Below are positions 1 through 8,033 of a stretch of 64,000 nucleotides of DNA, in pieces (the first letter of the stretch is position 1; the number at the start of each line of letters is the position of its first letter). The notes beneath the pieces were generated by a model that worked only from the letters and a program-made list of their open reading frames with translations, had not been told where the DNA came from and made no database searches. The stretch covers positions 1,240,001-1,304,000 of the forward strand of contig NC_009092.1 of the NCBI RefSeq assembly GCF_000016065.1. The letters run 5' to 3'. Position numbers and translations under genes: made by a program. The DNA comes from Shewanella loihica PV-4 (GTDB lineage Bacteria > Pseudomonadota > Gammaproteobacteria > Enterobacterales > Shewanellaceae).

Positions 1-184
1 GCCTGCGACGCTTGGGATTGTCGCTCCGCCGGTTTTGCGAACGCATATTGAAGATACGCGCGCCGAGAAGGAAGATGATCACGGCTAAGAGCACAGGAAG
101 GGGCGCCGGGCTCAGCAATATGGTACTTGCTGCGATGAGCAGGTAGATGGCGGGGAGTTTTTCATAGACGGGCTGAGCTATCAT
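1..184 (-). CDS. Small membrane protein, cut by the window edge
   Basis: The reading frame begins at an ATG on the minus strand at 182-184 and runs off the left edge, so only the first 61 codons are visible. A good Shine-Dalgarno (AAGGA) lies about 8 bases upstream. The visible product starts MIAQPVYEKLPAIYLL, has two hydrophobic stretches (about residues 11-24 and 28-42) separated by a Ser-Pro-Ala-Pro turn, then a basic tail rich in Arg, Lys and Asn. This is the pattern of a two-pass inner-membrane hairpin with a cytoplasmic basic tail. I do not recognise a family and infer no function. It lies downstream of slyD on the same strand, separated by a terminator. Confidence 0.6.
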   Translation of the reverse strand, partial: MIAQPVYEKLPAIYLLIAASTILLSPAPLPVLLAVIIFLLGARIFNMRSQNRRSDNPKRRR

Positions 185-235
185 GTCGATATCCTTATCG
201 TTAATACGCAGCGAGCAGATTCGGTCTTGAAGCAT

Positions 236-281
236 AAAATAAAAGAGTCGGCTTCACCTAATAAAAGGTGGCCGACTCTCT
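236..281 (-). terminator. Rho-independent terminator of slyD
   Basis: Read on the minus strand, GAGTCGGC and GCCGACTC form a strong stem, extended by AGGTG/CACCT-type pairing around an A/T-rich loop, and followed by TTTTATTTTAT. It lies between slyD and the next minus-strand gene. Confidence 0.8.
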
Positions 282-365
282 TCAGAATCCTACCTGAGAT
301 TGACGCGCCTGCGTCCAACTAAGGCTTTAGATTGAGTGCTTAGCGTTAGTGCTTAGCGTTAGAGC

Positions 366-980
366 TTAGTGCTGGCAGCCGCAACCGCCGTTGCCGTCAC
401 AACCTTCTTTGGCTGGCTTCTCAGGATCTTCGCTACAGCAACCGCCATGGTGACCATGACCTTCGCCGCCACAGCAACCACCCTCATGGCTATGCTCGTG
501 GCTACCACAGCCGCCGGCCGCATGGATATGGCCATGGGCGATCTCTTCGGCGCTAGCGTCGCGTACTGACAGTACTTCAACGCTGAAGTTAAGGGTTTGA
601 CCCGCGAGTGGGTGGTTACCGTCAACCACGACCACATCGTCTTTCACTTCAGTCACTTGTACCGGACGTTGGCCCATCTCTGTTTCGGCGATAAAACGCA
701 TGCCAGGCACGATATCTTCGATATCGCCGAAGGCTGCTAATGGGACATCTTGGCGTAAACCATCGTGGTAAGGACCGTAAGCCTGTTCGGCTTCTACGGT
801 AACGTCGAGCTTGTCGCCAACACTTTTGCCTTCGAGCGCCTGCTCAAGGCCTGGGATCATGTTTTCTGCACCGTGAAGGTATAGCATTGGCTCACCTTCA
901 AATGAACTCTCGATCAACTCGCCTTGCTGGTTCGTTAAGCGGTAATGGATGCTAACAGCTTTGTGTTGGGTGATTATCAT
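366..980 (-). CDS. slyD: FKBP-type peptidyl-prolyl isomerase SlyD
   Basis: Cytoplasmic prolyl cis-trans isomerase and nickel metallochaperone. Residues 1-70 and about 120-145 make the FKBP fold, with the segments YRLTNQQGELIESS, PGLEQALEGKSVGDK and YGPYHDGL typical of SlyD. The insert-in-flap chaperone domain lies between them (about 70-125). NHPLAGQTLNFSVEV closes the FKBP part. From residue 150 to the end (204 aa) comes a metal-binding tail packed with His, Cys and Gly (clusters such as CCGGEGHGHHGGCC and CGCQH), as in SlyD of enterobacteria. The ATG at 978-980 has a strong GGAGG Shine-Dalgarno. The gene stands alone with its own terminator. In enterobacteria the protein delivers nickel to hydrogenase maturation; the same role here is inference. 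Confidence 0.95.
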   Translation of the reverse strand: MIITQHKAVSIHYRLTNQQGELIESSFEGEPMLYLHGAENMIPGLEQALEGKSVGDKLDVTVEAEQAYGPYHDGLRQDVPLAAFGDIEDIVPGMRFIAETEMGQRPVQVTEVKDDVVVVDGNHPLAGQTLNFSVEVLSVRDASAEEIAHGHIHAAGGCGSHEHSHEGGCCGGEGHGHHGGCCSEDPEKPAKEGCDGNGGCGCQH

Positions 981-1531
981 ATCGCCTCCAATTCAGAATG
1001 TGGCGGCATTTTAGCTCGCTTTGTTGGCCTTGGCGATGACCTAGCGCAGCTTCTTGAGGGAAAATCGGTAAATTTTTTTTCATTCGCCTAGGCCTTGGGA
1101 GAAGTCGGGCAGGTCTAACAATTTTATTTTGATTTGTTATTCATTATTTGTGGAAAAATATATGATTCTGCTGGTGGCTAAATTAGTGGGTTAACAGTGG
1201 GTTTTGGGTCTCTCATTTCGGTAGGCGAGTTAGGTGTATTAAAGCCAGGCTTTATACTGAGTTAGATTGCTTTTATGTTTCTATCTTGCTGTTTAATAAT
1301 GCTTTATATGTCAAATTGATGAAGGTGTTTTGACAGTGAAGCCAAGTCTAATTCATCCGCAGATGACTGGAAATCTATCTCTTGTCATGTGATTTTAAGG
1401 CCCGCGGTACGCCCGGTGCCCAAAGTGTATTTTTATAAAGTTTCATTTCAGGGGTTGACACCTTGGGGCAAAAAAGGCAATTCTGTAGAGACATTCAGTG
1501 AATATGTTTTGATACGACGAAAAGAATTTAA
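981..1531. other. Intergenic region between slyD and the threonine leader
   Basis: About 550 bases hold the divergent start regions of slyD (minus) and the thr operon (plus). The half next to slyD is AT-rich, with no ORF of note. A -35-like TTGACA lies at 1455-1460. A short inverted repeat AAAGC-CAGG-CTTT sits near 1240-1255. I see no other gene or RNA that I can support. Confidence 0.5.
1455..1484 (+). promoter_or_regulatory. Candidate thr operon promoter
   Basis: A perfect -35 hexamer TTGACA (1455-1460) is followed after 18 bases by a weak -10 candidate AATTCT (1479-1484). The position, about 50-75 bases before the leader peptide, suits the thrLABC transcript. The -35 is convincing and the -10 is not, so the exact start is uncertain. 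Confidence 0.4.
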
Positions 1532-1603
1532 ATGTTTAGCCTTAATCTCGTAGTAACCACCATTATTACAACCACCACGATTACCAGCGTGGGGGCCGGC
1601 TAA
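1532..1603 (+). CDS. thrL: thr operon leader peptide (23 aa)
   Basis: This short ORF encodes a peptide starting MFSLNLVVTTIITTTTITS and ending VGAG. Seven of its 23 residues are Thr and three are Ile, in a tight run. That is the classic design of a leader peptide that senses charged tRNA-Thr and tRNA-Ile. Ribosome stalling in the Thr/Ile codons would prevent formation of the terminator hairpin at 1638-1667 and let thrABC be transcribed. The peptide lies 94 bases before thrA. Composition, position and the following attenuator all agree, so I am confident despite the small size. Confidence 0.9.
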   Translation: MFSLNLVVTTIITTTTITSVGAG

Positions 1604-1637
1604 GCATACTCGAAAGAAATGATTTGAAATGACTAAG

Positions 1638-1667
1638 CCCGCTCCCCATCAAGGAGCGGGTTTTTTT
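1638..1667 (+). terminator. thr operon attenuator
   Basis: CCCGCTCC and GGAGCGGG form a perfect 8-bp stem with a 7-base loop, followed directly by seven T. It lies between the Thr/Ile-rich leader peptide and thrA, so it should act as the attenuation terminator and not as an operon end. Confidence 0.88.
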
Positions 1668-1697
1668 GTTTCTGGGGCGCGGTACTAAGGAGAGAAG

Positions 1698-4166
1698 ATG
1701 AAGGTAATGAAGTTCGGTGGTACCTCGCTGGCCAATTGGCAGAGGTTTAATAGTGCGGCGCAAATCGTCTTGGCTTCGGCCGCAGAGCAGCCGACGGCAG
1801 TGGTATTAAGCGCCCCGGCAACCGTGACCAACGGTTTGCTGGAGATGGTCGACCTGGCGGTGGCCGGAGATGATTTCTTTCCAGTCTTGAGTCAGGTGCA
1901 TGAGGTCTTTAAGACTCTCTATGGCCAAGCGGCCAGCGAGGTGCTGAGCGGCGAGCAATCCGATAGCCTAGAAGCTGTTCTGGCGGCGCAGCTAAAGCAC
2001 TGGCAAGACAAGCTACAAGGCGTAGTCTTGCTGGGTGAGTGCCCCGACGCTGTTCGCGCCGAGATAGTGGTCGGTGGCGAGCGCCTCTCGGCGGCGTTGA
2101 TGGAGCAGTTGATGTTGGCGGCGGGCGTGTCGGCCAATCAGCTAGTGCCACAGCAGCTGTTTGTGGCCCACGGGCCGGCGCTCGAATCGGTTGTCGATAT
2201 CGCTGCCAGTAAGCAGCGTTTTGCCGAGCTTTCTCTCGATGCCCATCAGGTGTGGGTGATGCCCGGCTTTACCGCCGGCGATAAGGATGGTCGTGTGGTC
2301 ACCCTGGGCCGTAACGGCTCAGACTATTCGGCGGCCGTGCTGTCGGCCTGTATCGATGCCAGTTGCTGCGAGATCTGGACAGATGTTGATGGCGTCTATA
2401 ACACTGACCCACGTGTCGTCGCCGATGCTAAGCTTCTGACTCAGCTCAGTTATCAAGAGGCGATGGAGCTGTCTTATTTCGGCGCCAAGGTGCTACATCC
2501 AAAGACAATCGCCCCAATCGCTCAGTACCATATCCCTTGCTATATACGTAACAGCTTCAACCCTCAGGCGCCCGGCACCTTAGTATCGAATCAGGTGGAC
2601 GAGACAGGTCTGAACGTTAAGGCTATCTCTAATCTCGACGAGCAGACCATGTTTGATATCGCCGGTCCCGGCATGAAGGGCATGGTTGGCATGGCGAGTC
2701 GTACCTTGGGCGCCATCTCCCGCTCTGGGGTATCAGTCTCTCTCATCACTCAAAGCTCTTCGGAATACAGCATCAGCTTCTGCGTGGCGACCCAAGATGC
2801 AGAGCGGGTGCGCGTGGCGCTGGAACAGGAGTTTGAGCTGGAGCTTAAGAGCGAGATCCTCGAGCAGATCGCCATGCGCCACAATCTGGCCATCGTCTCG
2901 CTGATCGGTGACGGCATGCGCACTCACAAGGGAGTTGCCGGTAAATTCTTCCAGGCCTTGGCCCAGGCGAATGTCAACATAGTGGCCATCGCCCAGGGCT
3001 CCTCAGAGCGCTCCATCTCGGCGGTTATTGAGCTGCGTAAGACCAAGCATGCTATCGCCGCCTGCCATCAGAGTTTATTCGATGTGCAGCACTATCTGGA
3101 TGTATTCCTGGTGGGCTGCGGCAACGTGGGGGCCGGCCTGCTCGAGCAGATCAAGCAGCAGACAGAGATGTTGAAGGCTCAGCACATTACGGTGCGCGTC
3201 TGCGGCGTGGCCAACTCTCGCCACATGCTGCTCGATGCCAAGGGGATAGATCTCAACCATTGGCAGGGACTGCTTGCCGACAGCCAGCAGGCCTGCGACC
3301 TGGACAAGATGCTCGCCTGGGCCAAAGATCAGCAGCTACTTAACCCTGTGCTGGTGGATTGTACCTCTAACGAAGCCGTGTCGGATCAATATGTTGCGGT
3401 AATGAATGCCGGCCTGCATGTGGTTACTCCTAACAAGAAGGCCAACACCCGCGACTATGACTATTACCGCGCCCTGAGACAGACAGCTTTGCATCAGCGT
3501 CGCCAGTTCCTCTACGAGACCACGGTTGGCGCCGGCCTGCCGGTTATCGATAACCTGAAGAAGCTGTTGTTCGCCGGTGATAAGCTGCAGAAATTCAACG
3601 GCATCCTCTCGGGTTCACTCTCCTACATCTTCGGCATGCTCGATGAGGGGATGAGTCTGTCTGAGGCGACAGGTATCGCCCGTGAGAAATGCTTTACCGA
3701 GCCCGACCCAAGAGACGACCTGAGCGGCATGGACGTGGCCCGAAAGGTGCTGATCCTTGCCCGCGAAGTCGGCATGCAGATAGAGCTGAGCGATATCCAG
3801 GTGGAGTCTGTGTTGCCGAGTCATTTTGACGCCTCCGGCGATGTCGAGACCTTTATGGCGAACCTGAGCGCACTTGATGGCGAACTTGCCGAGCGCGTAA
3901 ATAGCGCCAAGGCGGCGGGTAAGGTGCTGCGTTATGTGGGACAGATAGACGAAGAGGGCTGCCGGGTGAAGATCGCCGAGGTGGACGCCAAGGATCCCCT
4001 CTACAGCGTTAAGGGCGGTGAGAATGCGTTGGCCTTCTATAGCCGTTACTATCAGCCGATCCCATTTGTGCTGCGCGGCTATGGCGCGGGCACAGAGGTG
4101 ACGGCGGCGGGTGTGTTTGCCGACCTGCTGAGAACCCTTAACTGGACACGGGAGATGGGCGTATGA
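1698..4166 (+). CDS. thrA: Bifunctional aspartokinase I / homoserine dehydrogenase I
   Basis: Catalyses the first and third steps of threonine synthesis from aspartate: phosphorylation of aspartate, and NADPH-dependent reduction of aspartate semialdehyde to homoserine. At 822 aa it is the usual length. The aspartokinase domain (1-290) opens with KFGGTSLA. Tandem ACT domains follow (about 315-460), including [17 protein letters not shown], and bind threonine for feedback inhibition. The homoserine dehydrogenase part (about 465-822) starts with the nucleotide-binding [13 protein letters not shown] and contains [14 protein letters not shown]. An AAGGAGAG Shine-Dalgarno precedes the ATG. It overlaps thrB by 4 bases (ATGA). 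Expression should depend on the attenuator upstream. Confidence 0.97.
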   Translation: MKVMKFGGTSLANWQRFNSAAQIVLASAAEQPTAVVLSAPATVTNGLLEMVDLAVAGDDFFPVLSQVHEVFKTLYGQAASEVLSGEQSDSLEAVLAAQLKHWQDKLQGVVLLGECPDAVRAEIVVGGERLSAALMEQLMLAAGVSANQLVPQQLFVAHGPALESVVDIAASKQRFAELSLDAHQVWVMPGFTAGDKDGRVVTLGRNGSDYSAAVLSACIDASCCEIWTDVDGVYNTDPRVVADAKLLTQLSYQEAMELSYFGAKVLHPKTIAPIAQYHIPCYIRNSFNPQAPGTLVSNQVDETGLNVKAISNLDEQTMFDIAGPGMKGMVGMASRTLGAISRSGVSVSLITQSSSEYSISFCVATQDAERVRVALEQEFELELKSEILEQIAMRHNLAIVSLIGDGMRTHKGVAGKFFQALAQANVNIVAIAQGSSERSISAVIELRKTKHAIAACHQSLFDVQHYLDVFLVGCGNVGAGLLEQIKQQTEMLKAQHITVRVCGVANSRHMLLDAKGIDLNHWQGLLADSQQACDLDKMLAWAKDQQLLNPVLVDCTSNEAVSDQYVAVMNAGLHVVTPNKKANTRDYDYYRALRQTALHQRRQFLYETTVGAGLPVIDNLKKLLFAGDKLQKFNGILSGSLSYIFGMLDEGMSLSEATGIAREKCFTEPDPRDDLSGMDVARKVLILAREVGMQIELSDIQVESVLPSHFDASGDVETFMANLSALDGELAERVNSAKAAGKVLRYVGQIDEEGCRVKIAEVDAKDPLYSVKGGENALAFYSRYYQPIPFVLRGYGAGTEVTAAGVFADLLRTLNWTREMGV

Positions 4167-5113
4167 GTTTAACGGTTTATGCGCCGGCCTCTATGGGTAA
4201 CGTCGGAGTCGGCTTCGATCTGCTGGGCGCCGCCTTGGCACCTGTTGATGGCTGCCTTCTCGGCGATCGCGTCGCCATTGAATCTGCGCCCCATGGCGTC
4301 TCGCTCAGTCTGGCCGGTCATTGGGCCGACAAGTTACCGGCGGCCAGCGAAGAGAATATTGTCTACCAATGTGCGACCTTCTTTCTCGAGCAGCTAGGGA
4401 GCCGCGCCGGCGTAGCCATGACCTTAGAGAAGAACCTGCCGGTGGGCAGCGGCCTTGGCTCCAGTGCCAGCTCTGTGGTCGCCGCCCTGTACGCCCTGAA
4501 CGAGCATTTCGACAGGCCCTATGATAGCGACGCCTTGCTAAGGCTGATGGGGGAGTTTGAGGGCAAGATCAGCGGCTCGGTCCACTATGATAATGTGGCG
4601 CCCTGTTACCTTGGTGGCATGCAGCTGATGCTGGATACCCCTAGCGCCGTGTGTCAGGGCCTGCCCGTATTTAAAGACTGGTATTGGGTCGTGGCTTATC
4701 CTGGGATCTCCCTGTCGACCGCTAAGATGCGGGCCCTGCTGCCGGCGCAGTATGATAAGTCGGTGGCGATCGATTTTGGCCGTTATTTGAGCGCATTCGT
4801 ACACGCCAGTTATCGTCAGGATGCCAAGCTGGCCATAGAGGTATTAAAAGATGTGCTGGCCGAACCTTACCGCGCCTCGGAAATTCCCGGCTATGAGCAG
4901 GCGCGAGCGGCCTTAGATGAGCTTGGCATGGCCACTACGGGGATCTCGGGCAGTGGCCCCACGCTGTTCTCCGTGACAGATAACCTGGAGACGGCTAACA
5001 AGGCCAAGGCCTGGCTGGATGCAAACTATGTTACCTCCGGCTCGGGTTTTTCCCATATATGTCAAATCGATATGCTCGGCACGCGCCGTGTAGATGCAGC
5101 AATTTTAGATTAA
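4163..5113 (+). CDS. thrB: Homoserine kinase
   Basis: Phosphorylates homoserine to O-phosphohomoserine in threonine synthesis. This 316-aa GHMP-family kinase has the ATP-binding loop [17 protein letters not shown] (about residues 92-108), an N-terminal substrate segment [17 protein letters not shown], and the C-terminal GHMP motif [11 protein letters not shown]. It is translationally coupled to thrA by an ATGA overlap and followed 13 bases later by thrC. Confidence 0.97.
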   Translation: MSLTVYAPASMGNVGVGFDLLGAALAPVDGCLLGDRVAIESAPHGVSLSLAGHWADKLPAASEENIVYQCATFFLEQLGSRAGVAMTLEKNLPVGSGLGSSASSVVAALYALNEHFDRPYDSDALLRLMGEFEGKISGSVHYDNVAPCYLGGMQLMLDTPSAVCQGLPVFKDWYWVVAYPGISLSTAKMRALLPAQYDKSVAIDFGRYLSAFVHASYRQDAKLAIEVLKDVLAEPYRASEIPGYEQARAALDELGMATTGISGSGPTLFSVTDNLETANKAKAWLDANYVTSGSGFSHICQIDMLGTRRVDAAILD

Positions 5114-5126
5114 TAGGCGGATCAAG

Positions 5127-6410
5127 ATGGAACTCTATAACTTAAAGCACCCCTCACAGAAGGTTAGTTTCACTCAGGCGGTTAAGCTGGGCCTGGGGAA
5201 AGATCGTGGCTTGTTTTTCCCTGTCTCTATCCCCAAGTTAGATAATGTCGATGCGCTGCTGGCGATGGACTTTGTCGAGCGTTCTAAGGCGGTTTTGGGG
5301 GCCTGGTTGGCAGACGAACTGGGTCAGGAGATGGTGGATGGCCTGGTGGAGCGCGCCTTTAATTTTGAGCTGCCGCTGACCAAGGCCGATGACAGACGTT
5401 TCTGCCTGGAGCTATTCCATGGCCCGACCCTGGCATTTAAAGACTTCGGCGCCCGCTTCATGGCCCAGTGCCTCAATAGCCTGGCCCAGGAAGATAAACT
5501 CACCATATTGACCGCCACCTCGGGTGATACCGGCGCCGCCGTTGCCGATGCCTTCTACGGGCTGGATAAGGTGCAGGTGGTAGTGCTCTATCCAAAGGGC
5601 AAGATCAGCCTGCTACAGGAGAAGATGTTTACCACCTTGGGCGATAATATTCATACCGTGGCGGTGGAGAGTGATTTCGATGCCTGTCAGGATATGGTTA
5701 AGGCCGCCTTCGAAGACAGCGATGTGCGTGACGGCCTGCATCTTAACTCGGCAAACTCTATCAACATCAGCCGCTTGCTGGCGCAGATCTGCTACTACTT
5801 CGAGGCGGTAGCCCAGTTTAAACAGACCAATCAAGGCGATCCTGTGATCGCCGTGCCCAGCGGTAATTTCGGCAACCTGACGGCTGGCCTATTTGCCAAG
5901 GCGATGGGACTGCCGGTGAAGCGTTTCGTGGCGGCCACCAACAGTAACGATACTGTGCCGCGCTATCTGGCCGATGGTCAGTGGTCGCCTAAGGCAACCG
6001 TCGCGACCCTCTCTAATGCCATGGACGTGGCCGAGCCGAGCAACTGGCCCAGGGTTGAGACCATCATGGAGGTGATGAACTGGCCACTGAGCGAACTGGT
6101 GGGCGTTGGTCTCTCCGAGCAAGATACCGTGGAGGCGTTGGATGAGCTCTATTGCGGCGGTTATCTATCCGAGCCTCACGCGGCCATCGCCGCTAAGGCG
6201 CTGTCGTTAACCATGTCGGCCGATGAGCAGGGGATCTTCCTCGGTACGGCCCATCCGGCCAAGTTTAAAGAGGTGGTGGAGCAGGCGCTGGCTATCGAGC
6301 TTGAGCTGCCGCCTGAGCTACAAGCGGTGAAGGATAAGCCTATCCTGTCGGCCGAACTGCCTGCCGATTTTGCCCGCCTTAAGGCTCACCTGTTTGAGAC
6401 CTTGGCTTAG
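5127..6410 (+). CDS. thrC: Threonine synthase
   Basis: PLP enzyme converting O-phosphohomoserine to threonine and phosphate, the last step of the operon. At 427 aa it is the usual length for the proteobacterial type. The PLP lysine is in LAFKDFGARF (about K105), followed by TATSGDTGAAVADAF and the phosphate-binding VPSGNFGNLTAGL. The ATG follows thrB by 13 bases, and a terminator hairpin follows the stop codon. Confidence 0.97.
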   Translation: MELYNLKHPSQKVSFTQAVKLGLGKDRGLFFPVSIPKLDNVDALLAMDFVERSKAVLGAWLADELGQEMVDGLVERAFNFELPLTKADDRRFCLELFHGPTLAFKDFGARFMAQCLNSLAQEDKLTILTATSGDTGAAVADAFYGLDKVQVVVLYPKGKISLLQEKMFTTLGDNIHTVAVESDFDACQDMVKAAFEDSDVRDGLHLNSANSINISRLLAQICYYFEAVAQFKQTNQGDPVIAVPSGNFGNLTAGLFAKAMGLPVKRFVAATNSNDTVPRYLADGQWSPKATVATLSNAMDVAEPSNWPRVETIMEVMNWPLSELVGVGLSEQDTVEALDELYCGGYLSEPHAAIAAKALSLTMSADEQGIFLGTAHPAKFKEVVEQALAIELELPPELQAVKDKPILSAELPADFARLKAHLFETLA

Positions 6411-6433
6411 CTTCTACCTGGTTATTCATGCTT

Positions 6434-6465
6434 AAAGCCAAGGCGATAATGCTTTGGCTTTTTTA
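6434..6465 (+). terminator. Terminator of thrABC
   Basis: AAAGCCAAGGC and GCTTTGGCTTT pair around a short loop and run into a T-tract. It starts 24 bases after the thrC stop. Confidence 0.8.
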
Positions 6466-6526
6466 TGCCCGCTTCTGTCTGCTTTATCTTTTAGCACAGC
6501 TTTTTAGTTCAATTAGGCTGTTTCTA

Positions 6527-6568
6527 TCCAGTTGTTTCAATCCAGTTGTTTCAATTTGGTTGTTTAGA
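6527..6568. repeat. 14-bp tandem repeat, two exact copies plus a decayed third
   Basis: TCCAGTTGTTTCAA occurs at 6527-6540 and again at 6541-6554, followed by the related TTTGGTTGTTTAGA. It lies in the non-coding stretch 6466-6765 between the thr terminator and the lipoprotein gene. Apart from this repeat and the CRP-like palindrome at 6682, I see nothing else there. Confidence 0.8.
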
Positions 6569-6681
6569 TGGGGCAGCTGCTAACCTCCGCGCCGTATTTT
6601 ATTAGCATTATCAGCAAGGCGTTTGCATCGAATCGCGTCCATTACCTAGGTTGCCAAATGTATCAATGACCTTGAGACCGG

Positions 6682-6697
6682 CGTGATGATTATCACA
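6682..6697. promoter_or_regulatory. Candidate CRP-type site
   Basis: CGTGATGATTATCACA matches TGTGA-N6-TCACA with one mismatch. It lies about 70 bases before the lipoprotein gene, a position suitable for activation. No experiment supports it here. Confidence 0.4.
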
Positions 6698-6765
6698 ACC
6701 AAGCTCTACTAAATCACTTATCTTACAGGCCTTTTTCTTTAGCCATTATTTGACAGAGCCGTGAC

Positions 6766-7065
6766 GTGTTGCATCTTAGAGTGATTTTACCTGGCCTTTG
6801 TTTACTGACAGCCTGCGCCTCAAATGAGCCACAGCTCTATTCACGAATCAATGAGGCCTATGATTTCGAGGTGACCCATTGCGATAGCTTTGCCATGGTG
6901 ACAGGGATCGGCAGAGGGGAGGCGCCGCTGAGGGCGGCGCAGGATAATGCTAAGCAGCAAGGCGAAGCCCTACAGGGCACTCATATCGTTTGGCTACAAG
7001 AAGATCACTTCGACAGGGATAATCAGGTCAGGGTGATTGCTGTGGTCTACAAGTGCCTGCTTTAG
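6766..7065 (+). CDS. Small predicted lipoprotein
   Basis: A 99-aa product with an N-terminal hydrophobic segment ending in the lipobox L14-T15-A16-C17, so it is probably lipidated at Cys17 and anchored in the outer or inner membrane. The mature part has a helical stretch ([22 protein letters not shown]) and ends in VVYKC. This layout, with an alanine-rich helix, a T-H-I-V strand and a late Cys, recalls the DUF4156/RcsF-type small lipoproteins, but the similarity is only by eye. The start is GTG at 6766 or TTG at 6769; no strong Shine-Dalgarno decides. Its stop overlaps that of nfo on the other strand by four bases. Confidence 0.6.
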   Translation: MLHLRVILPGLCLLTACASNEPQLYSRINEAYDFEVTHCDSFAMVTGIGRGEAPLRAAQDNAKQQGEALQGTHIVWLQEDHFDRDNQVRVIAVVYKCLL

Positions 7066-7913
7066 CGTGTCTGGCTACGTAGCCAGTTGATCTCTTGGGG
7101 CCAGATCTCAGGTTCTATCGTTTCTAATATGAGGGGGATCTGCCTGGTCGCCGGATGTTTCATGATATAGCTAAAGGCATCCATACCGATATAACCGGCG
7201 CCGAGGGAGTGGTGCCTGTCGACCCGGCTATTAAGCGGTGTCTTGCTGTCGTTGAGGTGCATCGCCTTAAGGTAATGGTTACCCACTATGGCATCAAATT
7301 GGCCGAAGCTCTCCTCGCAGGCCTCGAGAGTGGTTAAATCGTAGCCGGCGGCAAACATGTGGCAGGTGTCGATACAGACACCGACCCGGCTCTTATCTTC
7401 TACTTTGTCGATGATCTGTGCCAGCTGCTCGAAGCTATGGCCCAGGTTTGACCCCTGGCCTGCGGTGTTTTCTATGATGGCGCTGACGCCTTGGGTCTTG
7501 TCCAGTGCTAGGTTGATCGATTCGCTGATGCGGGCCAGGCACTCGTCTATGCCTATCTTGTTGAGATGACTGCCGGGATGAAAGTTGAGCAGGGTCAATC
7601 CCATCTGTTCGCAGCGCTGCATCTCGTCGAGAAAGGCTTCTCGCGAGCGCGCTAGCTGCTCCTCATCTGGGTGGCCAAGATTAATCAGGTAGCTGTCGTG
7701 GGGCAGAATGGCATCGGGGTGAATGTTGGCCTGCTCGCAGTTGGCCTTGAAGGCATCAATCTGCGAAGGGCAGAGCGGTGCTGACTGCCAGCGTCTCTGA
7801 TTCTTGGTGAACAGCGCGAAGGCATTGGCACCTATCTTCTGTGCGTTCAGCGGCGCGTTGGCGATACCGCCGGCGGCGCTAACATGGGCACCGACCCAAT
7901 GAGTGTCTGGCAT
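7062..7913 (-). CDS. nfo: Endonuclease IV (AP endonuclease)
   Basis: Zinc-dependent AP endonuclease that cuts 5' of abasic sites in base-excision repair. At 283 aa it has the expected length for the Nfo TIM barrel. Metal-ligand motifs are visible: [10 protein letters not shown] at the start, [57 protein letters not shown] and ILETIEP. It converges on the lipoprotein gene and is divergent from the histidine kinase gene. There is no visible SOS box. Confidence 0.95.
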   Translation of the reverse strand: MPDTHWVGAHVSAAGGIANAPLNAQKIGANAFALFTKNQRRWQSAPLCPSQIDAFKANCEQANIHPDAILPHDSYLINLGHPDEEQLARSREAFLDEMQRCEQMGLTLLNFHPGSHLNKIGIDECLARISESINLALDKTQGVSAIIENTAGQGSNLGHSFEQLAQIIDKVEDKSRVGVCIDTCHMFAAGYDLTTLEACEESFGQFDAIVGNHYLKAMHLNDSKTPLNSRVDRHHSLGAGYIGMDAFSYIMKHPATRQIPLILETIEPEIWPQEINWLRSQTR

Positions 7914-8033
7914 TTTTCCTCACTAACTTTAAACAAGTTTATAAATTTTATCGGTATTTTGAGCGATTTTCCTAAGCTGGACTATGCTCAATGAAAGGCA
8001 TTTCGCCCGACTTCTTCATTTTTCAATAGTGGA

